From NCBI GenBank assembly GCA_958295665.1, contig OY282560.1:271610177-271674176 (forward strand): a stretch of DNA of 64,000 nucleotides, in the 5' to 3' direction. Shown here in pieces: positions 34,804-46,834 of this stretch. The translations under genes were made by a program, and so were the position numbers. Position 1 is the first letter of the stretch; every line of letters begins with the position of its first letter. This DNA is from Tipula vernalis (Eukaryota; Arthropoda; Insecta; Diptera; Tipulidae). The notes beneath the pieces are model-generated. The model was not told the origin of the DNA. It made no database searches and saw only the letters and a list, made by a program, of their open reading frames with translations.

Positions 34804-35730
34804 TTGCTTTTATATAACAAATTATTATCACCTGAAATTAAGAACGCTTTTATGCGTAAGATGATGGAAATGTTTGGAAGAGTCGCGAATGATGAGTCGG
34901 TGAATTCAAATAATACAGGGCTATTGATCCAACCAAAAAGCAGCATTAGAAGTGCAGAGAGGAAGAAAAACAAAGACGAATCTTTCAAAAATTATTTAAT
35001 CGCTATGCCTGAACTAGGTCAAACCGGTAACTTGGAAGATGCTTCGATAATCGATTACTGTATAAGTAGAATAACCGATTATGAACATAATAAGGCGGTT
35101 TTTAACCTCTATGAATGATTTGAAAAGTAAACTCGTAATTTATGAAGAAATCAAACAAAAAATTAAGATAAAAGCACCAATCGAGAGCGTAACAACAAGT
35201 CAAATAGATTCCGAAGAATGCCAAGATGTTACAACTGTGGTGGAACCGGGCATCTAGGAAAAAAGATGGTTCAAAGTTCTAAATCTTCCACAGCCATAGA
35301 GAATCAGGATGATTGTTCATCTAAAGCTGTCAAAAATGTAATGTTCAATGGAATGGAACTTTGTGCACAAGTTGATACCGGAAGCGAAATTAGTTAATGT
35401 CACATAAAAAATTCATTGGAAGGGGCATTTGCGAATTTAGCAATTCACATAGTTCCTGATGGAATGTTGCCAGTTGACTTTTTATTGGGTAGAGATTTGA
35501 TAAATCAAACGCCGACTGGAATTACTATGAGAAAATTCATTCCGGAAAACAATTCAATGGTGATTGAGCATGGAGAACTTCCGCTGAACATAAACCATAT
35601 TAATGATCTTGAAGTGGTGGATAGAATTCGATTATTGGTAGTAAACTAAAATCCAGAGAAGAGAACGCCAAGTTCAAACATAAAAATGCATATTGAACTG
35701 ACCGATGAGAAACCGATTGCTTATACACTG
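34804..35730 (+). pseudogene. Ty3/gypsy-like gag and protease fragment
   Basis: A remnant of a Ty3/gypsy-type LTR retrotransposon. A gag-like stretch (34804-35118) contains DESFKNYLIAMPELG and DYCISRITDYEHNK. After a frame change, 35219-35265 encodes a CCHC zinc knuckle (CYNCGGTGHLGKK; the last Cys is replaced by Met), the RNA-binding part of gag. The aspartic protease follows, with CAQVDTGSEIS (active-site D-T-G) interrupted by a stop at 35396 and then FLLGRDLIN. The start of the reverse transcriptase region (EKRTPSSNIKMHIELTDEKP) is visible before the sequence runs into a palindromic MITE. No LTRs were found. Broken. Confidence 0.75.
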
Positions 35731-36003
35731 AATTATGTAAGAAAATTATTAAAATTGCTAAAACTGTATGATTTTAATTAACAATAGTTAAAATATCGTG
35801 CGTTTACTAAACATAAAATTTAAAATTTTAACAGTTTTAATACAAAATTTCATTTTATCGTTTTAATTTACGATGATAAATTGAAATTTTGTATTAAAAC
35901 TGTTAAAATTTTAAATTTTATTTTTAGTAAATGCACGATATTTTAACTATCGTTCATTAAAATCATACAGTTTTAACTATTTTAATAATTATATTACATA
36001 ATT
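35731..36003. mobile_element. palindromic (snap-back) MITE
   Basis: The 273-bp segment is almost entirely an inverted repeat. The outer ends read AATTATGTAA and its complement; inside, AAAACTGTATGATTTTAAT, TAGTTAAAATATCGTGC and TAAAATTTTAACAGTTTTAA all recur in reverse on the other side, around a centre near 35865. It has no coding capacity. It sits where the gypsy reading frame is lost, so it probably inserted into the reverse transcriptase region. TG dinucleotides flank both ends, too little to prove a target duplication. Confidence 0.8.
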
Positions 36004-36599
36004 TGGTAAAAAAGGGAATATCGTTCTCGTTACGCGTTCTCTGCTTTACTGACTACTTATTTTAACCTGTATGTCATACAAATTGAAAAGTCGTCGAAAA
36101 GTAACCTCGTAAACTGCCTTTTCACAGAACATTACATAGACGCAGTGATGACCGTAAAAATTTGATAAAATCATACCAAAAATTAAAACCTGGGGAAATT
36201 TCAAGTTCCAAAATTGTAGGAAAAGCAAAACTAATTCACAAAATATTAAGAACGTGTGACAATTTTGTGATTAAATTATTATTTTTCGTATTTTTCTGCA
36301 AACATCTTAGACATCTGGCGTACACTAGTAAAACTAAAGACAAATTTAGCAAGTATTATTTTAATTCGTCAGAGCCAACTTCGATGTATTTTTCAAAATG
36401 AAAGTTCGAAAAATATATTTTAGAAATAATTTAATTTTAATATTTCTGCAATTATTATATACTTAATACCAATATAGCCTTCTTCCAGAAGGCTCTGATG
36501 ATATTCATCAATAATTTTGAAACTAAGCAGCCAAATGTGGTTCGAATTCGCAATATAGAACTCAGAAAACTTATACTGAATTAACTGTAAGTAATATTG
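36004..36599. other. AT-rich intergenic DNA
   Basis: No continuation of the gypsy frame could be found beyond the palindrome, and nothing else is recognisable. Confidence 0.4.
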
Positions 36600-37030
36600 A
36601 GAAACACGAGTAATCTCGAAAAGCTCCTATAATCTCAGCATTTTAGAATAATCTCGATATTCACTCTCAATTTTGAAAAATCAAGAAATCACTAAGAATT
36701 TATATCTGGAAATTTAGATAAATTCAAAAATCTTGAATTTCGAGAATCTCTTCTGTAAGATAATTTGATAGAGTTCTTGCTTATTTGTAATTCAACTCCA
36801 AGCTAAACTCGAATAATATCGAAAATCTCGACTAATTTCGATAATTTCGAATAATATCGAAGACTATAAAATTTCGAATCATAATCTTAAAAACATCGGT
36901 CTCGATACATCACTAATTCTGTTCTAACCCAGCAGCTCCATAACGTCTTGCATATTTCAAAGATAAGCGAGAAACTCGAATAATTTCGAAAAGCTCGAAT
37001 AAACTTGATTTCTAAAAAATCTCAATACTA
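36600..37030. repeat. cryptically simple TCGAATAATATCGAAAA sequence
   Basis: Irregular copies of AATCTCGAAAA, TCGAATAATATCGA and AATTTCGA recur across about 430 bp without a fixed period. It looks like a decayed tandem repeat. Confidence 0.5.
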
Positions 37031-39421
37031 TCTATATCAATAGCAAAAAACCTCTTTAAAAATGCTAGTTAGATACCAATCAGTACGCACAATTCATACG
37101 CACAATTCATAAGGGAAATGTGTCCCCACTTATTTGGCTGAATTACTGATATTTTGTAGTTCAGATTATCCCGATTAAAAGTCCATAAGGACAATTGTAA
37201 TAATGAGTAGATTTTGCGTTATTTTATAGGACACTCAGAACGATCCGAACTACGGAATTTTAATTAATTTTGTAAATATCAAAAATTTAGCCAAATTGGC
37301 ATACGTTTGTTGTATTAGAGCTAGTTATTATAAAATTGATTGAAGCGTGGTAATTTAAGTCAGAAGCCGCCACTGGAGCCAATTTTGTAAACTAATTGAG
37401 TCTAATTAAGTTAATTTCCAAACGAATTGAAAATGACGAATAATAATTAATGCTCAAATCACCAATAAACTTTGAACATTTAAAATTATTCCTAGCACCA
37501 ATATAAATGTAAAAATGAAACTGTGATGGCCTTTATGATGCTAAAAGAAAATTGTAGTATTGTACCTATAAATTATTATTTTGTTTTTAAAACGAATAAA
37601 TAAAAACTAAACATACAAGTTCCATTAAATAATAAAATGGAATAATAATAATAATTTACAAAGCATACACATGCATGTAATCAAAAAATTAGTAAACGAA
37701 AAAAAAACCAATATAAATTTGAACGTAAAGGGTTTGGAAATTAAATATATAAATGGACGAGAAACGATTTAAAGGATCATAAAAAAATGTAAGATTTTTT
37801 TTTTTTTGTATTTTTTATTATTTTAATACTTTTAAACTTTTAATTCACATTTAAGTGTACGAGACGACGACGACAACTAAATCGTAAAATGACATATGCG
37901 GATCGCAATTTTAATTAATTTTGTTTTTGTGTTTGTGTTAAGTCATTTAATTTGCTGTATTATAAATAAAAAAAATATTTAATAATAAAAAGCTTTTTAT
38001 AGATAAAATACCTCAAAGCTTCTCCTTCGTGTGGATATATAGATTATGAATTTCAATTAATTAATTTTTCCCGTTAAGTGTGTTACAATTTTTAAGAGCG
38101 CCATTTTGTATTTTTCGTATTCTATTTATATAACTTTTATTTATTTAAGTGTAAGAGGATTTTTTTGTTCTTAATTTAATTTGAAAACTTTATATGATAG
38201 TAAATTTTAAAATTTTAACTTATAATCCAAAAAAAACTTTTATAATTACAATAGAATCAAAAGTTTAATAAGGAAAATTTAATATAAAAAAACAAAAGAA
38301 TTAACGGAAAATTTATGTGTGATAAGGAATAAAAAGTTTAAAGTTTTTATTTCTTTGAACAACTCTCCCCATAACAAAAGATTATACATATATAGTATAT
38401 TCACAAAATAATTTAAAATAATTCAAATCTTATGAATAAATAATAAAACTCCAAAGAACAAAAACAAAAAAATAAGAAGAATGCAATTTATATTTATTTT
38501 ATTACCCATAAAAATATGTATAAAGATTATGTATTTTTTCTATGGTTATATGCAGCTATAAGGAAAAACATAACATTGATGCTTGATATTCTTAAGACAT
38601 CAGCAAAATTATTAGTTTTTACTTTAAACAAAATTCAACTAAGTATAGACATACATATACCTATAAACATCATCATTTTCTATATATATATATATGCTCG
38701 TACTAAAATGGTTAAGAGTTGTTGCGCACAAGATATGTAATCAAAAAATTTTAAGACAAAAACAAAATTAATCCCCATAAAAACAGCAATGATCTGTGTG
38801 TGTTATCAAATTGGCAAAAATGCATTAAAACAATCGACCAATTTTATATTCAATCACTTTCGTCAAAGTCCACTTTATCACAAGCAGCCAAACAAAACGT
38901 CACATAAAGTGTGTGCTTTTGATCTTTTTATTGCTTCAAAAGTAATAAAAAATTCTGAGATAATTCATTTGCACAGACAACATTGTAGCACAGAATCATA
39001 TATGTACGAATATGATTGAATAAAACGTAAGCAGACTCCTCTTTAATTATAATCATATTGATTTTGTTTTTTTTAATAGCTAGTTTTGATTTTATTTCAC
39101 AAATTTAATGATTGAACTCTCAATATACGAGTAACTTAAAATTGAAAATAATTTCACTCTCTCGATACAAATTGTACATTAATTAGGTTTGACTTATGTA
39201 TCTCGCTCCACAATATTAAATGCCTTAAAGCATCATTTGAATGTGTTTATAAGAAATATAGAACTGCTACTGAATGTCTGGAAGGAGGTGTTCCAATTAT
39301 AATATTTTATCTTTTACACAAACACACACACATACACACACCAAAAACATTTTATTAATGATTTATTACTATAAAAAATATTTTTGAGATAATATTTAAA
39401 ATTTATGGACTTGAATTATAG
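37031..39421. other. AT-rich intergenic DNA with short microsatellites
   Basis: No gene is identified. It contains a T-run at 37795-37807, a short (TA)n tract near 38680-38695 and an imperfect (CA)n tract at 39316-39341. Confidence 0.4.
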
Positions 39422-39612
39422 GTTAAGATGGTACATGAATACATGATACACTGTGATGTTAAAGGAAAATGGAATAAGTATGAATCAATTGATAAAAATA
39501 ATGAACGTCTATTGGCTGAATCGGTAATAATTAGATGTCGCCTAATGAGGTTTAATAATTGCTTACTTTTAAGCACTAACTAATTTATTGACATTTATTA
39601 CAGTTCAACGGC
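39422..39612 (+). CDS. candidate exon pair of an unidentified gene
   Basis: The segment 39422-39523 (102 bp) is bordered by AG on the left and GTAATA on the right and is open in one frame. It encodes HEYMIHCDVKGKWNKY, then ESIDKNNERLLAES, a composition unlike random AT-rich sequence. After an 80-bp gap ending TTTATTACAG, the nine bases TTCAACGGC (39604-39612) are followed by a strong donor GTGAGT. Both pieces keep phase 0. If real, this would be an internal exon plus a micro-exon of a host gene or an element gene. I do not recognise the protein and see no other exons nearby; chance is a serious alternative. Confidence 0.3.
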
Positions 39613-40150
39613 GTGAGTACAAATGAAATGCGGCTTTGAGCCTTATAATTATTGTGTACGACCCATTTTGTACATTTCCAGCCAGATACAGTTCCGTAAT
39701 ATAAAACTCAAGATTCTAATCGTACACTATCGATACCTCCGCAGACTGATTCCCCTTACAAAGAAAGAAGAATTCAATAATTTCGTATTATTATTCGAAA
39801 TTATTAGGATTTGGGCTCATTTTGGATTTTAATTTGTCTAATTTATTAAAAATATAATCCGGTTCTTTATAATTTAAAAATTTAAACGTAGAAAGACATA
39901 CCCGAATTCCGAAACCTATAAATTTCATAGAGATATAGAGAAAGAGAGCTACCAAATAATATGACAGTATATGAAGAGAAATGATCTAAGTTTCTCAACC
40001 CTTGAAGGTCAAATATAACAATATCTCCATATAAAAAATCCAAATAAGTGTTTCCAAAAAGTTTAATCAAGCTTTAATGAAGCTTTTAAAAACATCATCT
40101 TAGTGGGAACGAACTCATCAAACAAGCCACGTAACGATCGAGTTAGAATG
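39613..40150. other. AT-rich spacer
   Basis: Nothing identifiable lies before the 3' end of the minus-strand LINE at about 40150. Confidence 0.4.
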
Positions 40151-43100
40151 TTTATTTATTTATTTATATCTATTCTACAGTTAAAACTTAATGAATAGTA
40201 AAAAAAAAGAATTATTTTAGATTAAAGAAGAAATAAAAAGAATACTAACAATACGGAACATTACCTGAAAAAAACGAAAACTTTAAAAACGTAAAATGAG
40301 ATTAAAAATTGCAATTTCCAATTGCCTTCCGAAAATACACTCTGGATCTCTCAAAATTAAATAAATGGTAAAATTCATTAAAAATTCTAGCCATTGACTT
40401 GGTTGGTTCATAGGAACCATAATTCGTTCTATGAAAGTCAACAAACAAAAATTCCCTTGGACGCAAGCTTCTGGTATGTACATAAATGCTCCAAACAGAA
40501 ATGAGTTCAGGACACTTAATGCGGCCACTAAGAGAATCACTAACAAACAAGGCAGAGGCAATTTTTCGGCGTTTAACCAACGTATCAATGTGAAGGCACT
40601 CACACCGAATCACATACGATGGGAGACTTCGCACCTGTTCCCACATAGGTAGATGACGATCAGATAAATGACCAAGCTTCCTGGCCATATAGATAGTAAA
40701 ACGTTTCTGAATAGATTCCAATCTTGCAATATGCACATCCTGATGAGGATACCAAACCACTACAGCATATTCAAGGTGAGATCTTACTATTGAAGTATAT
40801 AGACTAACACACGAAAATGCATCCCTAAAATCCTTTGTCATTCTAAAAATAAAACCTAACATAGAATTGGCCTTTAATATTATTTTATCTATGTGTAACG
40901 CAAAAGTTAATTTCTGATCAAACAAAACTCCTAAATCAACAGTTGAAGTAACTCTACAAAGTAGATCTCCATCGAAATAATAATTAACAATATTTGGATT
41001 GAGTGTTCTGAAAAACGATATCACCTTACACTTCTGTACATTGATGAACAATTTATTCTTAGAGCACCAACTAGACAATATATTAATTTCAGATTGCAAA
41101 ACCTCAGCATCACTTACAGATTGAACATGCATGAAAATCTTCAAATCATCAGCAAATAATAAAAATTTACAGAATTTAAAAATATTAGGAATATCATTCA
41201 CGAATAAAAGAAATATAATTGGGCCTAAATGGGACCCCTGAGGGACTCCTGAATGACAATAGATATAATCTGACTTAATATCATTCAATAGAACATACTG
41301 CTTCCTACCAACTAGATAAGAAGAAATCCATTTAAGAAAATTTGGATCAAGACCAATAACCGAAAATTTTTCAATAATAATTTTATGGTCGATTGAATCA
41401 AAAGCTTTAGCAAAATCAAAGTAAATTGAATCAACTTGGCCGCCTTTAGATTCAAGTGACTCAATAGTGAATTTAGCAAATTGCAACAGATTGGTAGTCG
41501 TAGATTTTCCACTAGTGAAACCATGCTGGAAACAAGAAATTATCTCTTTAGTATGGAATAACAAATGTTTCGACACAATTAATTCGAAAAGTTTTGGTAT
41601 AGACGAAAGAATTGAAATACCATACGATAATTTGATATATCAGAACGGTTACCCTTTTTGTAAATTGGAACAATGTGAGAAATTTTCCAAGCTGTAGGAA
41701 ATTGTCCAGAAATTAATGATTGATTAAAAAGATAACATAATGGAGTTACAATATATGAGCTCACACATTTAAGTATTGACGAAGGTATCCCATCAGGCCC
41801 ACATCCATCATTAAAATCTGACAGATATTCATAAATGTCATCTTCAGTTATTGTTAGGTACGGAATGTTAAATTGGCAATTACTAACAGTAGGGTCGCTT
41901 TTAAAGGATCCGTAATTAACTTTATATACCGATTGAAAGAAACTAGCAAAACCCTCGCAGATTTCAGGAACCGTGCTCAGTTTACCTCCATTAAAAATCA
42001 TTACCGATGGATAGCCAGTTGTATTACGTTTTTCGTTAACAAACTTCCAAAATGTTTTAGGGTTTTGTTTGATATTAGTTTCAATCACACTTATATACTG
42101 ACAATATTTAGAATGAAATACAGATTTAAATTGTTCACGTAGATCAACAAATTTGGATTTATTCAGTTGACAATTATTGGATCTGAATCTATAGTAAGCT
42201 CTACTTTTACGGTTACGTAAGTTGATCAAATCAGAATCAAACCATGGTGGGTAATTATAGTTACGTTTTTTCCTCAAAAGTACGAGTTTATCAAAAGCAA
42301 CAAATAGTAAGTCATTAAAATTTTTTACATTTTCATTAACATCATTGGCTCGAAAAAAATCATCCCAACAAATGCAACGGAGATATTCAGAGAGGCCAGG
42401 TGTTTCGCATTCCTTAAAATCATAAAACGAATCATCAAAAGAAAAAACCCGACATTTATCATCTCGATTACCAACATGAAATATAATCTCGAGGGAATTA
42501 TGATGAATATCATTTTCCTTGAAAGATGTCAAAGACTCATGAACTGACAAATATTCCGTATTATTAACAAAAATTAAATCTAAAAACGAATTGTTATCAT
42601 TACAAAATAAATTTACTTGTTTGAGATTGAAACTGAACAGTGCATCCACCACCGTTGCATCATTTGCAGATAGAATATCCGAAGGGAGTAACCCCAAGGA
42701 CTCAGTTTCACTATCAACCAACCAATGAATATTACTTAAATTAAAATCACCTAATACAACTAAAGTATCATTATAATTAATTATATTAACCAATTCACAT
42801 ATACAATCTACATGACTCAAATAAACATCAGTAGGTGAGCTAGGTGGTATGTACAAAACTAGAAAATAAAATAAATTATTACAAATTAAAACTTTGACAC
42901 ATAAAAATTCAATATAGCCACATCCAGGTACTACAACCAGCTCACTTTGCATAGAAGAATGGGCTGCAAACAGCACACCACCTCCTCTTTTTTTAGTGCT
43001 GTTAAAAATAGATCTATCACATCTATAAACGACAAAGTCATCAGAAAAGAACTCATTATTAAAGATCCCTTCATGAAATCCAGTTTCCACAAGAGCAAAA

Positions 43101-43560
43101 AATTTAAAATCCGTTGAATAAAATCAATTCAAAAATTCAGCTGACAGCCCAACATTACGATAAAATAATCTCGGAGACGTCAAATTATAATGATTAGTTT
43201 GTTTATCAAAACGACTGGCATCAGTTAAATAGTTGGTTGGTTTCGTTGAAGAATGGGAAAATTCGATTTATTGGTTCGTCCCTTATTAAAAATTACAAAT
43301 TCTTTAATTAATGACCCAGTAGCAATGTCAATCGAATTACTGCATTCTAAAATATAGTGAATAAAATATTCCATGGTAAGCTTTTGCACCTCTCAAATGG
43401 AAGAAAAGTATCAATATTCTTAAAATCCTGGAAAGTAACAGAGGAATGTTTAATTAACAATCTTCCACATCATACGAAAAAAGTTCATAGTCATGATCGA
43501 AAAATCCAACGGAGATTTGATTTAGAAACGTTATCTTTTCTGAGTTTGTAATGACCAAAG
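40151..43560 (-). mobile_element. near full-length non-LTR retrotransposon with AAAT-repeat tail
   Basis: Read on the minus strand, endonuclease and reverse transcriptase are followed by a short 3' untranslated region ending in a (AAAT)n tract at 40151-40167 rather than a plain poly-A tail. Upstream of the main frame, 43210-43375 reads as an open segment (MEYFIHYILECSNSIDIAT) that could be the end of a first open reading frame. The 5' boundary is not defined; 43560 is a rough estimate. Confidence 0.8.
40302..43185 (-). pseudogene. LINE endonuclease/reverse transcriptase polyprotein, one main frameshift
   Basis: The protein nicks target DNA and reverse-transcribes the element RNA in place. 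The APE-type endonuclease occupies the first third: ALVETG, RGGGVLFAAHSS, VLGDFNLSNIHW (metal-binding GDFN) and ENDIHHNSL (the -DH- motif). The RT follows: SHIVPIYKKGNRSDISNYR, IYFDFAKAFDSIDH (motif A), HSGVPQGSHLGPI (motif B), LLFADDLKIF (motif C, catalytic Asp pair) and a C-terminal region with LESIQKRFT. The frame 43090-41579 shifts near 41637, and the rest is in the 41576-40302 frame. A stop near 43125 separates the extreme N-terminus. Apart from these lesions about 950 residues are readable, so the copy is fairly young. The clade (Jockey or CR1 group) is uncertain. Confidence 0.9.
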
Positions 43561-43969
43561 ACAGCTAAAATCTCCACAAATTATCACTTTAGTTTAAATG
43601 AAAGCCTCCCTCAGCGTTCTTTCTTCTTCTAAGAGTTTGTATGTTTGTTGGTTCTCTTGGTTTGTATGTTTGTTGGTTTCTGAAAATCGTCAGGTTTATT
43701 ACTAATTTTCAGTTACTATTATCATAAAATGTGCATATATTTGGCTAGACATTATTTGGCTTAAACAAATTAAATAACAACTCAAGCTCCAGGTTCCATC
43801 CATTAGCTTTTCGGAATTATACTAATTTTAGTCTGCGCGAGACGGGTCGAAATGGCTCAAAAACCACTCATTTACAATCAATGAACCTTTTTTAGTATTT
43901 GAGTAATTAGCGAAAATCTGTTTCACCAAGAAGCCTTCATAATTTGATCGCCCCAAGACAACAAAATCA
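43561..43969. other. spacer with a short direct repeat
   Basis: TTTGTATGTTTGTTGGTT occurs twice in tandem at about 43634-43680. Otherwise nothing is recognised. Confidence 0.5.
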
Positions 43970-43971
43970 TA

Positions 43972-43982
43972 CACTGAAAAAA
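43972..43982 (+). repeat. left terminal inverted repeat, CACTGAAAAAA
   Basis: It matches the complement of 46541-46551 with one mismatch, is preceded by TA, and is followed by GTGTTTG-rich subterminal sequence. Confidence 0.6.
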
Positions 43983-44589
43983 GGAGTGTTTGGAAACTAT
44001 TTGTGGCTAAATATTGAATGTTTGGGATGAACACAAATAATTTATAATAAATTATTCTTATTGGATACAGTTAATTATTGTTAGTAACAATCATTTAATA
44101 ATTAAAGTAAACAATTTATTTCAAATAGTAGTGGTGTCAAATAATTCAAAGTGTCTTGCAAATTGTTTGAGTGTTTCCAAAGCAGACTTTAATAAAAAGA
44201 TTAAATATGGTAGCCATAAACAGTCAAAACGTTGTCCTCAAACACTTAAAATGTTTGTGATAAACACATTGTCAATGTATTGTTTGGTGCAACAGAAAGA
44301 ACCGTTTTATAAAAAAATTTAACAAGTTAAAACATATTTTTGCAGAGTTCGTGGTAAATGGATGTGTGTGATAAAAGAAATTCTCTAAAATATAATTTAA
44401 TTATAAAAATTTAAAGTGTGTGTAGTGAAAAGTATATAATTATATTATTTACGTGAGTTTAGTGCGGTATACATAACATTGTATAAGAAAATTAGTACGT
44501 GAATTTGTATTCACAGTTCTCATTCGAGAAACGAAACGTGTTTTATTGGAAGTTGGAAGTGAAAAATTAGCCAAATAAAATAAGATATA

Positions 44590-46185
44590 GTGAGTATTTT
44601 ACTGCACATATTAGGTTATTACCTCGAAAATTATATTTCAAAGGAATGTTAGTGAATTTTTTTTTATATATTTATAGTGCCAAATGTTAATTCTCGGGAT
44701 CAGTAAAATTATAATTATAGTGAAATATATAAGTGTTTCATAAAATGATAACACAATACATAATAATGTAATTAAAAGCATTAATTATTTAATCCACTAT
44801 TTCCTATTAAAAATTGTATATATATTTAAATTTTATATAGGAGATCCGTGCTCTCCTTTCCATGTCAGCACCAGAAGTTATTGCAAAATATATCGAAAAC
44901 CCAGCTTCTTTGGATAATAGTGACAGAATCTCTAATAACCCAAAACTGTGTAAGTGTATACAAATTATAATTTATAGATCTAGAATTATTATTTTTTGTT
45001 AATTATTGAACTATACGTTTAAGGTTGAGTAGAGCTGATTTCAACAACTTAACTGATAACTTGTTGGATATTTTCAATAAATGCACTGAATGCAAAAGTG
45101 TGTACTACACCCCAGCTGAAAAGGGACGTGCGGCAAGAGGAAAGTTATTCGACGCATATTATAACAAGAAAAATTTGTTATCTCGAGCTGGTGTAATAAC
45201 TAGGAGGAAGTTATCTTTCAAAAATAAAGCTGAATTACCACAAGAATCTGAAAGTGAGCAAACCGAAGACGAAACCAACAGTACTGAATTTTTAGAAAAT
45301 AATGTCAGTCCGTGGAATGAAGTGGTACAACATTGGAAAAATACACACAAAACGCGAATTTTAATACTAAACTCAAAAATTAGCACAGTGGAATATTTAA
45401 ATAAATTTTTATGTTTGCTTGAACCTAAAGGATTGGTAAAGGATATTTATGCTATTTTTTTTTGTTTTAAATTCAATGAAAGTTTGAGATTGATACGAAG
45501 CTAAGATATCCCGAAATAAAGTTCAACGCAGATCAGTTTGGGGAAATAGCCAACAAAATTATAACAAAGGCTAAAGGTTTCAAAAGTCCAACTGTTAAAA
45601 AATATCTGGACCTATTGACAAAAAGTATGTAAAACATTTTACTAAGTTTTTAAGTTATTTCGAGTTTATATCAACAATTTTTTTTTTTTATTTACTGAAT
45701 ATATTTACAAGCAAAAAGAGCAATTTCTTTATTACTGTTACCACACGTTACTCCAACTTATTTTATTGCCGGAAAGAAAAAACCCAGCAAATTAGAGGCA
45801 CAAGAAAGTTTTGTTCAACATTTTCAGGTACAATTACAAATCCATGAAATTTATCAATTATTATTTTAAACAAATTTTCTTATTACAGTCTGAAGCCGAA
45901 GCTAAAAAAACTCAGGGAAAATTCAAGCAACCAAGGATTTTATTATTGGGTGATCTTATAAATCCCACGGCAGCAATCTCACTTGCTGGTAAAACGATTT
46001 ACACAGAGGGTACGTTAGCCGCATTTAAGACATGTTTTAATATTTTTTGCGGTTTTAACATTTCTTACCCCGAAGTATCACAACATATTTGGATACTTGT
46101 TGAACAACTCTTTTTTAATTTGAATATTTCCAAAACAGTTTTTCCTAACATCGATTTACTAATCAAATCTTTAAAAGGCGCCTAA
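44590..46185 (+). CDS. unnamed spliced gene, 350-codon open product in five coding exons
   Basis: Start ATG 44862. Coding exons: 44841-44947 (coding from 44862), 45024-45435, 45483-45624, 45712-45827 and 45889-46185. Introns begin GTGTAA, GTAAAG, GTATGT, GTACAA and all end in AG. The coding lengths (86, 412, 142, 116, 297) sum to 1053, giving one uninterrupted frame. A GTGAGT donor at 44590 paired with ATATAG at 44840 suggests an upstream non-coding exon. Recognisable blocks are TPAEKGRAARGKLFDAYYNK, an acidic linker (ESESEQTEDE), SLLLLPHVTPTYFIAGKKK, ILLLGDLINPTAA and NISYPEVSQHIWILVEQL. From memory these resemble multicopy uncharacterised animal proteins, including fish SAMD3-like proteins. 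No catalytic motif, signal peptide or membrane segment is visible. Function is unknown. Confidence 0.7.
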
Positions 46186-46265
46186 AACACTCTAATTTAC
46201 AATGATCACTTGTAATACTAAGGCGCCTAAAACATCCTAATTTACAATGATCACTTGTAGTATTT
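46176..46265 (+). repeat. 45-bp tandem duplication spanning the gene's stop codon
   Basis: Copy one (46176-46220) begins AGGCGCCTAAAACA and contains the TAA at 46183-46185. Copy two (46221-46265) repeats it with about five differences. Both include TTTACAATGATCACTTGTA. Confidence 0.9.
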
Positions 46266-46540
46266 GCAAGGTAGTATTTCCAACAGTTAATTTTTATATA
46301 AATCATTTGAACAATCACAATTTAGTGGAACTTAAATGTCCATTATAGGGAAAAAGAGTTCAAACACTAAGTATGACACACAAACATTAAAACAAACATT
46401 TTAGGTTTTGTTACAAACGTTCAAATGTTAGTAATTAAGATATTTTTAGTTTACCTCAAATGATCACTAATTTAACACAAACACTTTATCCCAAACACTT
46501 AGTTGTTTGCTGCTTAAAGTGTTTGTCACAAATGAATTTG

Positions 46541-46551
46541 TTTTTTGAGTG
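46541..46551 (-). repeat. right terminal inverted repeat, complement of CACTCAAAAAA
   Basis: It pairs with the left terminus and is followed by TA at 46552-46553. Confidence 0.6.
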
Positions 46552-46834
46552 TACCTTTATATGAAGAAGGACTAATTTTCTAATGAAGTTTGTAAAAAGG
46601 ATTAGCGCCTGCCGCGGTAAAAATAAAAATTTCAAAACTTACAAAGCTGTACTATAGCCATACGGCTGTGCTCCAACATAGCCTTCCCTCCATTAAGAGA
46701 CATCGATTTTTGGTAAAGACCTTGATAGATTGCTTCTTTGGTCAATTGAAAATGACATAAGTGTACAAATTAGATTGTTGTTATAGCCAAAAAATTTAGG
46801 CGACTTCAAAACTGCATTGGTTAAAAATGCCAAC

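Larger units (their letters stand above)
43972..46551 (+). mobile_element. TA-flanked element with CACTS-AAAAAA termini carrying a spliced gene
   Basis: The left end reads CACTGAAAAAA at 43972 and the right end reverse-complements to CACTCAAAAAA at 46551; both are bordered by TA. Weaker inverted similarity continues inward for about 80 bp, including TGTTTGGGATGAA on the left and TGTTTGGGATAAA on the right. The motif AAGTGTTTG or its complement recurs many times within about 300 bp of each end. Between the ends lies one multi-exon gene. No transposase signature is visible, so the element is either non-autonomous or of a type I do not recognise. Confidence 0.65.

Noticed and set aside
44131..44322. 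63-residue open frame near the left end of the CACTS element
   Set aside because: It lies in the subterminal repeat zone, has no motif and is upstream of the real gene's exons.
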